DNA from: Bacteroidota bacterium
Lineage (GTDB): Bacteria > Bacteroidota > Bacteroidia > Chitinophagales > Chitinophagaceae
Assembly: GCA_023429985.1 (NCBI GenBank)
Contig: JAEZCV010000034.1
Span: 1-24,401 of the forward strand
Direction of reading: 5' to 3'
Length of the DNA stretch: 24,401 bases
Below are positions 1-6,411 of the stretch, one piece after another. The position numbers and the translations under genes were made by a program. The notes under the pieces were generated by a model, which was not told the origin of the DNA, made no database searches, and was given only the letters and a program-made list of their open reading frames with translations. Position 1 is the first letter of the stretch. Each line of letters opens with the position of its first letter.

Positions 1-512
1 ACTATAAGGGGGCCGGTAAGAAAAGGGCCAAGGGATGATAACACTCCATATATTAATCCCCATATCAAAAATTTTTCAGCTGCATATTTTCCAATTCCTG
101 CTTTCCAAACAAGCAATGCCAGGTAAAATATTGCTACCAGGGAAACTGTTGAAAAAACGATGCTTATGAAACTATATCCACCTGCAGGAAAACTAACCAA
201 CATTCCATAAGCCGACAGCAGGAACATGAAAGAAAGGCGCCTCCAGTGCTTAATTGAATACCTGTTTGCCAGTGAAGGAAAATATCTTAATACCAGGGAA
301 AACAATACAGGCATAACCCATCCTCCAAAGGCAAAGTGAGAATGGCCATGCAATAGATTTTTAAATTCAAGTGGTAAAGGAAAAAAGAAATACCCTCTCA
401 GGGCCAGACCCGAAATGGCAACAATAAACAAATTCAGCAGGCTGAACCCCAATAAAATATTGTAAAGCTTTTTTATGGCCGGATCATGATGTTGAGGTGT
501 TGCTATGAGCAT
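1..512 (-). CDS. Multi-pass membrane protein with an HGHSH motif, partial at left edge
   Basis: The reading frame is open from an ATG at 512 leftward to the window edge, 170 codons, so the C-terminus is missing. An in-frame TAA-TAG pair lies a short way upstream and a purine-rich stretch (AGGAAG) precedes the ATG, which fixes the start. The protein is strongly hydrophobic, with about five membrane helices visible. Near residues 50-60 it has LLHGHSHFAFGGW, a histidine cluster at the start of a helix like that seen in membrane proteins related to heme-copper oxidase subunit I. That is a resemblance from memory, not a proven homology. It is divergent from the exported protein at 674 and lies about 1.2 kb from a ba3 oxidase operon, so a respiratory or heme/copper role is possible. 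The function is unknown. Confidence 0.75.
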   Translation of the reverse strand, partial: MLIATPQHHDPAIKKLYNILLGFSLLNLFIVAISGLALRGYFFFPLPLEFKNLLHGHSHFAFGGWVMPVLFSLVLRYFPSLANRYSIKHWRRLSFMFLLSAYGMLVSFPAGGYSFISIVFSTVSLVAIFYLALLVWKAGIGKYAAEKFLIWGLIYGVLSSLGPFLTGPLI

Positions 513-673
513 GGGCAAACTTCCTGAAAATGCCGGGCGGAAAACCTATTACAGATCATTTTTAAAGTTGATGGATGTCATTTTGGGCGATTCATGCAGG
601 GAAAATTACAGGTCAGGCAGGCTTGCGTTTGCATGGCAAACAGCGTGGATGAAATTTGCTTTAAATCTTAAAA

Positions 674-1501
674 ATGAAAAGATTTTCATTCATTAAAAAT
701 TTCCGGATCGCCGGCCTGGTTTTAACTACATGCTTTGCCCTTTTGTCGTTTACAATTGTAAGTGGAGATGTATGGCAAATGCTGGGAATAAGCAGGGAAA
801 AAGGAAGTATTAATATAAAAGAAAGTTTTATACATGGATATCTCCATTATTATGGAGTGAAGAACCCGGGTAACATTTCTATAAACAACAGGCAGGCCAT
901 AACAAATGAATTATTACCAATAAGCAAGGAGCTGGTAAACACTGAAGGCTTTATAAGGGAATATGAAAAGCTGAGGAATGCGGCATTGCCCGCAGAACCA
1001 ATTATAAAACAATTCACCAAGGAATCTATAAGGAAGGAAAGGATCGCCGAAACAGAAAAAGCAATAAAGGAAACGGAATTAAATATCAGCAAATCAACCG
1101 CCGACATGGCTAAAGCCCTGCAACCCCTGGTGGAAATGCTGAAGAAAAACCTGGAAGATTATAAAAACCCGGACAGTGAAATGATTGAAATGATGTACCA
1201 GGGCGAGAAAATGAACCAGGCCGCTACCTACAATAACTACCAGCAGCGCTATAACCAGTGGATAAAAGATTATCCAAAAGATCATAAAGCATTCATTAAA
1301 AAAAGACTTGAAAAATTTATTGTCCTGGCCAAAACCGTTGATTTTAATGCACCTTTAAAACAGGTAAATAATAAGAAAAAGTTTGTCAATCCTGCATATG
1401 AAGCCAAAGGTGAAGACTGGAAGCAGATATACAGGGCCGGGAAAGAAGTAATAGTTCCGGCTTTAGAATTTGCAGAGCAGTGGATGAAGGAATTAGAATA
1501 A
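674..1501 (+). CDS. Exported protein of unknown function
   Basis: This 275-residue protein starts with basic residues and a hydrophobic segment (about residues 12-30, GLVLTTCFALLSF), which fits a signal peptide or an N-terminal membrane anchor. There is no clear lipobox: the Cys at about residue 20 lies inside the hydrophobic core. The rest is charged, rich in Lys and Glu and probably helical. Residues about 95-165 look like a coiled coil, followed by a Tyr/Gln/Asn-rich stretch and a Lys-rich C-terminus. I do not recognise a domain. A terminator hairpin follows it, and the oxidase operon starts about 210 bp downstream from its own likely promoter, so it is probably a separate transcript. A periplasmic role is inferred only from the N-terminus. 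Confidence 0.8.
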   Translation: MKRFSFIKNFRIAGLVLTTCFALLSFTIVSGDVWQMLGISREKGSINIKESFIHGYLHYYGVKNPGNISINNRQAITNELLPISKELVNTEGFIREYEKLRNAALPAEPIIKQFTKESIRKERIAETEKAIKETELNISKSTADMAKALQPLVEMLKKNLEDYKNPDSEMIEMMYQGEKMNQAATYNNYQQRYNQWIKDYPKDHKAFIKKRLEKFIVLAKTVDFNAPLKQVNNKKKFVNPAYEAKGEDWKQIYRAGKEVIVPALEFAEQWMKELE

Positions 1502-1569
1502 AGTAAAAAAGACCTATAAAAGCTGGAAAGATCCAGGTAACATATCTAAGGAAATCATTAAGCAGGAGT

Positions 1570-1602
1570 AGCCGGTAGCCAAAAGCTTCCGGCTTTTTAT
1601 TT
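1570..1602 (+). terminator. Intrinsic terminator after the exported-protein gene
   Basis: A stem of AGCCGG (1570-1575) pairs with CCGGCT (1589-1594), and TTTTATTT follows at once. The loop holds a secondary AGCC/GGCT-like pairing. It separates the gene ending at 1501 from the oxidase operon. Confidence 0.65.
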
Positions 1603-1684
1603 AAGGAACTTGTTTTGCATGATAAAATGATTATTATCATATTTGAGTCAATTTTCTGTCACAAAATGCAGAAAGTCTTCAAAA

Positions 1685-1692
1685 TAGTTTTG
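1685..1692 (+). promoter_or_regulatory. Candidate Bacteroidota -7 promoter element for the oxidase operon
   Basis: TAGTTTTG matches the Bacteroidota -7 consensus TAnnTTTG exactly and lies 23 nt before the first small gene of the operon. The -33 element is weak: only T-rich sequence sits about 20 bp upstream, with no TTTG. Transcription would start near 1697, giving a leader of roughly 20 nt. Confidence 0.45.
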
Positions 1693-1715
1693 TCAAACTA
1701 AAAAATCATCAATCC

Positions 1716-1892
1716 ATGCAGGATATGTCCAAAACAAACGAGTCGCGGTTAGCTTCTGATCCCGGCTTTGACGAAGCAGAATTCGACAGGAATTTTAAAC
1801 CCAAAGGAGCCGTTGCCTTTTTTATTCTCCTGGTAATACTTGGAGCAATTATATGGTATGGCATTTATTTTTTAATGCTCGCAAGAGCCTAA
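1716..1892 (+). CDS. cbaD: Cytochrome c oxidase subunit IIa-like, ba3 type (58 aa)
   Basis: This is a 58-codon gene. The N-terminal half is soluble and polar and ends in FKPKGA. A single membrane helix (about residues 31-56, VAFFILLVILGAIIWYGIYFLML) ends in a short basic tail. A one-helix protein directly before subunit II is the known arrangement for ba3 oxidases, where subunit IIa supplies the helix that subunit II lacks. The next gene starts 9 nt after its stop, so the two are co-transcribed. A second in-frame Met at residue 4 is an alternative start. The family is assigned from size, topology and position, because the sequence itself is too short for a firm motif. Confidence 0.75.
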   Translation: MQDMSKTNESRLASDPGFDEAEFDRNFKPKGAVAFFILLVILGAIIWYGIYFLMLARA

Positions 1893-1901
1893 ATCAAGCA
1901 T

Positions 1902-2357
1902 ATGTTTCTGGATAAATTTGAAAAGCGAGTTATCATGATAACAGGGGCTGTGCTTTCCCTGTTCATTTTCTCTATGTTATATGGAAGAAGCAAATACAAT
2001 GATCTTCCCGAATGTTTGCCTTATGACAAGGCATTTGAGGAGCCCAAAGTTGTAAAGCTGGATGAAAAGACCTACCAGGTTTATGCCGTGGCATCTATGT
2101 GGCAGTTTCAGCCCGCAAAAATTTACATTCCCGTTGGAAGTGAAGTTGATTTCTTTCTTTCATCAAAGGACGTAGTTCATGGCTTTAACATTGCCGAAAA
2201 AAATGTAAACCTCATGGCAGTTTATGGCAACATAAATAAGCAGACCGTAAAATTTGACAAACCGGGTGTATATAAAATAACCTGTCATGAATATTGCGGT
2301 GTAGGTCACCAGAACATGCAATCAGAAGTAATTGTAAACGATCCTTCCATCAAATAA
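1902..2357 (+). CDS. cbaB: Cytochrome c oxidase subunit II, ba3 type, CuA-binding
   Basis: Subunit II of a ba3-type terminal oxidase accepts electrons from cytochrome c at its CuA centre and passes them to subunit I. The 151-residue protein has one N-terminal membrane helix (about 8-28) and then a cupredoxin domain facing the periplasm. The CuA ligands are all visible: His93 in VVHGF and the cluster CHEYCGVGHQNM with Cys128, Cys132, His136 and Met139. Canonical A-type subunit II has two helices and is much longer; one helix and about 150 residues is typical of the ba3 class. It follows the subunit IIa gene by 9 nt and precedes subunit I by 19 nt. Confidence 0.93.
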   Translation: MFLDKFEKRVIMITGAVLSLFIFSMLYGRSKYNDLPECLPYDKAFEEPKVVKLDEKTYQVYAVASMWQFQPAKIYIPVGSEVDFFLSSKDVVHGFNIAEKNVNLMAVYGNINKQTVKFDKPGVYKITCHEYCGVGHQNMQSEVIVNDPSIK

Positions 2358-2376
2358 AACAAGCCAACTAATTTAT

Positions 2377-4110
2377 ATGCAGATCTCAACATCATTGAAA
2401 AGACTTATATACTGGCAACTCGGTATACCTTTAGCTCTTTTATCCATTGGAATTTATCATGGCCTGATGCAGGTAATTTACCGCGCCGGTGTTTTAAGAG
2501 ATTCATCATTTGCAAAACTGGATTACTACCAGGGCCTCACACTTCATGGCGTGATCAATGCAGTTGTGGTAACCACATTTTTCGCGGTGGCTTTTGGCCA
2601 TGGTGTAATGGCATTTTACTTAAAAAAAGAACCCAATAAAAAAGTAGCCTGGATCAGTTTCTGGTTAATGACGATTGGAACCTTAATGGCGGCATGGGCC
2701 ATGCTCGCCGGTAAAGCTTCTGTATTGTATACTTTTTACCCGCCATTAAAAGGGCATCCATTTTTTTACCTGGGTGCAGCATTATTAATTATAGGCTCCT
2801 GGATACCCTTGTTCGACTGGGCGCGTATGTACCGCTAATGGAAAAGAGAAAACCCACATACCAAAACGCCACTTGCGGTTTTAGGCACGCTGGTAAATTT
2901 TATTATCTGGTTTGTGTGTACGCTTGCCGTAGCTTATGAAGTACTGGTATTATTACTTCCCTGGTCAATGGGTTATACAACCATAAATGTAACACTGGCA
3001 AGAACATTATTCTGGTTCTTTGGTCACGCATTAGTGTACTTCTGGTTATTGCCTGCTTACATCATGTTTTATAATTTCCTTCCAAAGCTGGCAGGTGGAA
3101 AATTATTTTCCGATACGGCAGGAAGAATTGCATTGTTTGGATTCTTATTGCTTTCCATTCCTGTTGGCGTTCACCACCAGTTCTCCGACCCATCCATTAC
3201 CAAAGGCATTAAATTATTCCAGAGCATATTAACCTTTGGAGTGGCAATTCCAAGTTTCATTACTGCCTTTACCATTGCGGCAACACTGGAACATGCAGGA
3301 AGAAGAAGAGGAGCGAAAGGCCTGCTGGGATTCTTTAAAAAGCTTCCCTATTTAGATCCTAACAGGTTTATGTTCGGATATCTTATTTGTGGTTTGATCC
3401 TTTTCATTTTTGGAGGGCTTACCGGAATGGTGAATGCCTCAAGTGAATTAAATAATGTAGTTCATAATACAGCATGGCTTCCCGGTCACTTTCACATGAC
3501 CGTGGCCGGGCCGGTTTTCCTGGGCATTATTGGAATGAGCGTTTATATGTATTCTAAAATGTCGGGAAAGAAGATCTTCATGCCTAAAATAAATGTGATC
3601 ATCCCTTATATATGGAGCATTGGCATTCTCATTTTCTCTACAGGTTTGTCATGGGGAGGATTGATAGGTGAACCAAGGCGCACCAATCTTGGTATGACTT
3701 ACCTGAATCCCGATCATGAATTGTTTACACCGGAGTGGGTACCTACCACTATGTTAGGCTTACTGGGTGGTATTATTATGTTTATTGCAGCAATGCTTTT
3801 CCTGGTTGTATTTTTTGGAACCATGTTCCGGAAAAGAACGCAGGAAGCTGCACTGGAATTCCCCGTAAGTGAAAGTTTGCACAATGAGAAAAGAATTCCT
3901 TTGCTTGATACATTCAAGCCCTGGCTTATTGCCATGGCAGTACTGCTGGCAGTTGCTTACATCCCTGCATTTTTGGATGCCACTAAAAATCCGGGTCCCG
4001 GAGCACCGCAGTTCACCCCCGAAAACCCAGTTCCTGTACATCCTTCAAAAGGAAAGGCAAAGCCAACAGGCAGTTTGGAAACAACAGTGATTTTAGCAGA
4101 TAAGCGATGA
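2377..4110 (+). pseudogene. cbaA: Cytochrome c oxidase subunit I, ba3 type, interrupted by an in-frame stop
   Basis: This is the catalytic subunit that reduces O2 and pumps protons. One frame runs 578 codons from the ATG at 2377 to a TGA at 4110, with a single TAA at codon 154 (2836-2838). The first piece (153 aa) has the low-spin heme ligand His57 in LTLHG. The second piece has His217 and Tyr221 (GHALVYFWLLPAY, the cross-linked His-Tyr pair), His266-His267 for CuB, and His371 and His373 (LPGHFHMTVAGP) for the heme a3/b ligands. Ligands, length (about 560 in Thermus ba3) and frame are all intact, so only the stop breaks the gene. The downstream piece could begin at GTG 2914, but that is inside a membrane helix and is not a credible start. 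The stop overlaps no homopolymer. It could be a real recent nonsense mutation, a sequence error or readthrough. Confidence 0.9.
2836..2838 (+). other. In-frame TAA nonsense codon in oxidase subunit I
   Basis: Codons read ...ATG TAC CGC TAA TGG AAA AGA GAA AAC..., i.e. MYR*WKREN. ba3 subunit I proteins have a short basic loop with RxWK here between membrane helices. One base change from CAA, AAA, GAA or TTA would give this stop. Confidence 0.9.
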
Positions 4111-4718
4111 AGAACAATTACAGCGCATGGATATTTATGGCCGCCGTTTTCGTTATTTCATTTTCGGTATTTGGTGTAGTGAAATGGTACGAAAATAAAT
4201 TTACCAGGCTCCCGGTTTTGGTTGGTGAAGGTCACGTAATCCAGGATTACGACCTCACCGACCATAACGGGAAATCTGCAACTGATGGTGCCCTTGAAAA
4301 TAAAATCACGGTAGTAGATTTTTTCTTTACCCACTGCCCGGTTGTTTGTCCGAAAATGACAAGAAGCATGAAAAGGGTGCAGCAAACATTTTCCGACAAG
4401 GAGAATTTACAACTACTGTCTTTTACTGTAGATCCGGAAAGAGATAACCCCGAAAGGTTAAGAGATTATAGGAAGAAGATGGATATAGGAAGAAACTGGA
4501 CCATGATCACCGGTTCAAAAAAAGAAATTTACAGGCTTGCAAGAAACAGTTTTAAAATTGTGGCAACCGATGGTGATGGCGGCCCTGATGATTTTATTCA
4601 CAGTGAACTACTGGTTCTTATAGACAAGAACAAACAGATACGCGGTTATTATAATGGAACCATTCCCTCGGAAGTAAATGATCTTTTAAGAGATTTTCAG
4701 CGACTTGAAAAAGAATAA
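4107..4718 (+). CDS. SCO1/SenC-type copper chaperone for oxidase assembly
   Basis: SCO proteins deliver copper to, or reduce, the CuA site of oxidase subunit II. The 203-residue protein has one N-terminal membrane anchor (about 7-26) and then a thioredoxin-like domain outside the membrane. The copper ligands of the family are present: Cys77 and Cys81 in FTHCPVVCPKM, and His165 in DDFIHSELL. A VDPERDNPERL stretch (about 108-118) is also typical of SCO proteins. Its ATG overlaps the subunit I stop (ATGA), so it is translationally coupled. Because ribosomes stop early in subunit I, this coupling may be weakened if the nonsense codon is real. Confidence 0.92.
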   Translation: MKNNYSAWIFMAAVFVISFSVFGVVKWYENKFTRLPVLVGEGHVIQDYDLTDHNGKSATDGALENKITVVDFFFTHCPVVCPKMTRSMKRVQQTFSDKENLQLLSFTVDPERDNPERLRDYRKKMDIGRNWTMITGSKKEIYRLARNSFKIVATDGDGGPDDFIHSELLVLIDKNKQIRGYYNGTIPSEVNDLLRDFQRLEKE

Positions 4719-4808
4719 AATAAGCTGATAAAAATCATATCCTGCATTGTTTCATGTAATAAAATTTCTTCCTGCCGATGGTGAATTTTGCTACATAATA
4801 ACAGAACA

Positions 4809-5336
4809 ATGAACAGAATATTCATCCTTGCAGCTATCTTATTATTCAGCACTTCATTAATATATGCCGCGCCTCCTGTTGAAGAAGGAAAACAAATTTT
4901 TGCAGCCCGTTGCGCGGCCTGCCATAATATCAATAAAACACTTACAGGGCCTGCACTTGCAGGTATTGATGAAAGGAGATCGATCGACTGGATCGTAAAA
5001 TTTGTGCATTCTTCTCAATCACTAATTAGCAGTGGAGATAAAGATGCCATTGAAGTATTTGAAAAATTCAATAAAATTCCAATGCCCGATCATTCCGATC
5101 TCAGTGAAGCCTCGGTAAAAAGCATTGTTGAATACATTAAATCAGAATCAGTAGAAGTAACCAACGAAGAACCATTTGCAAGGCCAGGTAAACTAAGGCC
5201 GGCTTACACTCCGCTAAGCATTGGAAATTATGGATTCTTTCTAAGCTTTCTATTAGCCGTGGGATTAATGATTGGAGGACTATTATTTGCGGTAAATGTA
5301 AAAGATCTGCAACGCAAAACAAATAACTGGAAATAA
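4809..5336 (+). CDS. Membrane-anchored class I cytochrome c
   Basis: Likely electron carrier to the oxidase encoded just upstream. The 175-residue protein has a signal peptide (residues 1-20, ending IYAA), a heme-attachment motif CAACH (Cys35, Cys38, His39), a likely axial Met92 in KIPMPDHSDLS, and a C-terminal membrane helix (about 143-163) followed by a basic cytoplasmic tail. The frame is open back to a TTG at 4788, but ATG 4809 starts directly on the signal peptide and is preferred. It lies 90 nt after the SCO gene without a visible terminator between them, so it is probably in the same operon. The terminator at 5359 ends the unit. The N-terminal signal may be cleaved, leaving the C-terminal helix as the anchor. 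Confidence 0.88.
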   Translation: MNRIFILAAILLFSTSLIYAAPPVEEGKQIFAARCAACHNINKTLTGPALAGIDERRSIDWIVKFVHSSQSLISSGDKDAIEVFEKFNKIPMPDHSDLSEASVKSIVEYIKSESVEVTNEEPFARPGKLRPAYTPLSIGNYGFFLSFLLAVGLMIGGLLFAVNVKDLQRKTNNWK

Positions 5337-5358
5337 CAATAACCCGTACCCATCAATT

Positions 5359-5386
5359 AAAACTGCTTTTACGGCAGTTTTTTTTT
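5359..5386 (+). terminator. Intrinsic terminator ending the oxidase operon
   Basis: AAAACTGC (5359-5366) pairs with GCAGTTTT (5374-5381) around a 7-nt loop, and a run of T continues to 5386. It sits just before the trmD promoter-like element. Confidence 0.85.
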
Positions 5387-5391
5387 GCGCC

Positions 5392-5399
5392 TATATTTG
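5392..5399 (+). promoter_or_regulatory. Candidate -7 promoter element immediately before trmD
   Basis: TATATTTG matches TAnnTTTG exactly and ends 3 nt before the trmD ATG. No TTTG is found 19-20 bp upstream, where the terminator lies. If used, transcription would start at or beside the ATG, giving a leaderless message. Confidence 0.45.
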
Positions 5400-5402
5400 A
5401 GC

Positions 5403-6080
5403 ATGCAAATTGATATTATTACCGTTTTGCCGGAATTACTCGAAAGTCCGCTTTCCCATTCTATTATGAAAAGGGCAAAAGAAAAAGGATTGCTGAAGGT
5501 AGATATTCATAACCTGAGACAATGGGCAGTAAATGAATATGGACAGGTGGATGATTACCAGTATGGCGGCGGTGCCGGCATGGTGATGATGTGCGAGCCC
5601 ATAACAAAAGCAATTGAGGAACTGCAGAAAAATAAAAAATTTGACGAGATCATCTATCTCACTCCCGATGGTGAAAAATTAGACCAGAAGATGGCCAACC
5701 AGTTATCGTTGAAAGAAAATCTTTTAATGATCTGCGGTCATTATAAAGGAATTGATGAAAGGATCAGGGAGCATTTTATCACCAGGGAAATTTCAATTGG
5801 AGATTATGTTTTAAGTGGCGGTGAACTGGCAGCTGCCGTGGTGGTAGATGCTGTAGGAAGGTTACTTCCGGGTGTATTGAATGATGAAACATCTGCACTT
5901 ACCGATTCCTTCCAGGATAATTTACTTGCACCACCTGTATATACAAGGCCTGCCGATTTCAGGGGATGGAAAATTCCTGAAGTTTTGTTAAGTGGCGATC
6001 CCAAAAAAGTGGATGAATGGCGTTATGAAAAAGCGGTAGAAAGAACAAAACAAAGAAGGCCGGAAATGTTTGAAGATTAA
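5403..6080 (+). CDS. trmD: tRNA (guanine-N1)-methyltransferase TrmD
   Basis: TrmD methylates N1 of G37 in tRNAs using S-adenosylmethionine, which prevents +1 frameshifting; it is essential in most bacteria. The 225-residue length is typical. Visible family motifs are YQYGGGAGMVM (about 53-63), LMICGHYKGIDER (about 108-120), and the SAM-binding trefoil knot region SIGDYVLSGGELAA (about 131-144), with the likely catalytic Asp168 in LTDSF and YTRP at about 180-183. The frame extends back to a TTG at 5385, but that lies in the terminator T-run; ATG 5403 gives the usual N-terminus MQIDIITVLPE. A -7-like promoter ends 3 nt upstream. Unlike many bacteria, rpsP, rimM and rplS are not adjacent. Confidence 0.97.
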   Translation: MQIDIITVLPELLESPLSHSIMKRAKEKGLLKVDIHNLRQWAVNEYGQVDDYQYGGGAGMVMMCEPITKAIEELQKNKKFDEIIYLTPDGEKLDQKMANQLSLKENLLMICGHYKGIDERIREHFITREISIGDYVLSGGELAAAVVVDAVGRLLPGVLNDETSALTDSFQDNLLAPPVYTRPADFRGWKIPEVLLSGDPKKVDEWRYEKAVERTKQRRPEMFED

Positions 6081-6139
6081 TTTTTTCGGTTTGAGAAAAG
6101 AGCCTCCTGTAGAAACAGGACGCTGTTGATTAGGACATT

Positions 6140-6173
6140 GCTTCCAGGCTGTTATGACAAGCCAAATGGAAGC
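6140..6173 (+). repeat. Compound inverted repeat downstream of trmD
   Basis: GCTTCC (6140-6145) pairs with GGAAGC (6168-6173), enclosing GGCT-GT and AC-A-AGCC arms around a TATG loop. A run of T follows only about 10 nt later, so it could be a weak trmD terminator or another structured RNA. The 331-bp stretch between trmD (6080) and the histidine kinase (6412) holds this repeat and, on the minus strand, a possible small gene and its terminator; I see nothing else in it. Confidence 0.4.
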
Positions 6174-6192
6174 GCTGTAAAATTTTTGAGGG

Positions 6193-6223
6193 AAAAAAAG
6201 TGCCCCGCCTAGAAAAGCAGGGC
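6193..6223 (-). terminator. Intrinsic terminator, minus strand
   Basis: On the minus strand GCCCTGC pairs with GCGGGGC (one G-U pair) around an 8-nt loop and is followed by ACTTTTTTT. It lies about 190 nt beyond the histidine kinase stop, which is far for that gene, and directly ends the possible 30-codon ORF at 6209-6301. Confidence 0.75.
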
Positions 6224-6301
6224 TTCACCCTTAACCATACGAAACCAAGTTCTTATTATCTTATGTAGAATCTTTCGATCAGTATTATTTCTGAAGGTCA
6301 T
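6209..6301 (-). CDS. Possible 30-residue basic small protein (or small RNA)
   Basis: A minus-strand ATG at 6301 opens a 30-codon frame that ends with TAG inside the loop of the terminator at 6193-6223. The peptide is basic (RKILHKIIRTWFRMVKGE in the middle) and could form an amphipathic helix. TACCTTTA, one mismatch from the TAnnTTTG promoter element, lies 2 nt before the ATG (6304-6311). Promoter-like element, ORF and terminator therefore fit in about 120 bp. Against it, a 30-codon ORF arises easily by chance, and the stretch could equally be a non-coding RNA or the histidine kinase 3' UTR. I do not recognise a family. Confidence 0.25.
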   Translation of the reverse strand: MTFRNNTDRKILHKIIRTWFRMVKGEALLF

Positions 6302-6411
6302 TATAAAGGTAAGCAGCCATAAATTGCTGATAAGTTTTGTTTCGATGAAATGCTTTAAACCATCGATAAATATTTGGCAAAAAAAGCGGGAAATAAAGGG
6401 CTGGCGCGGCC

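Noticed and set aside
505..696. 63-codon plus-strand ORF at the left
   Set aside because: It overlaps the divergent starts at 512 and 674, has no protein-like pattern, and the region is a divergent promoter.
2914..4110. Second half of oxidase subunit I as an independent gene from GTG 2914
   Set aside because: The GTG lies inside a membrane helix and the frame continues unbroken from the TAA at 2836-2838; it is one interrupted gene.
6103..6116. CCTGT/ACAGG hairpin after trmD as a terminator
   Set aside because: The stem is only 5 bp and no T-run follows on either strand.
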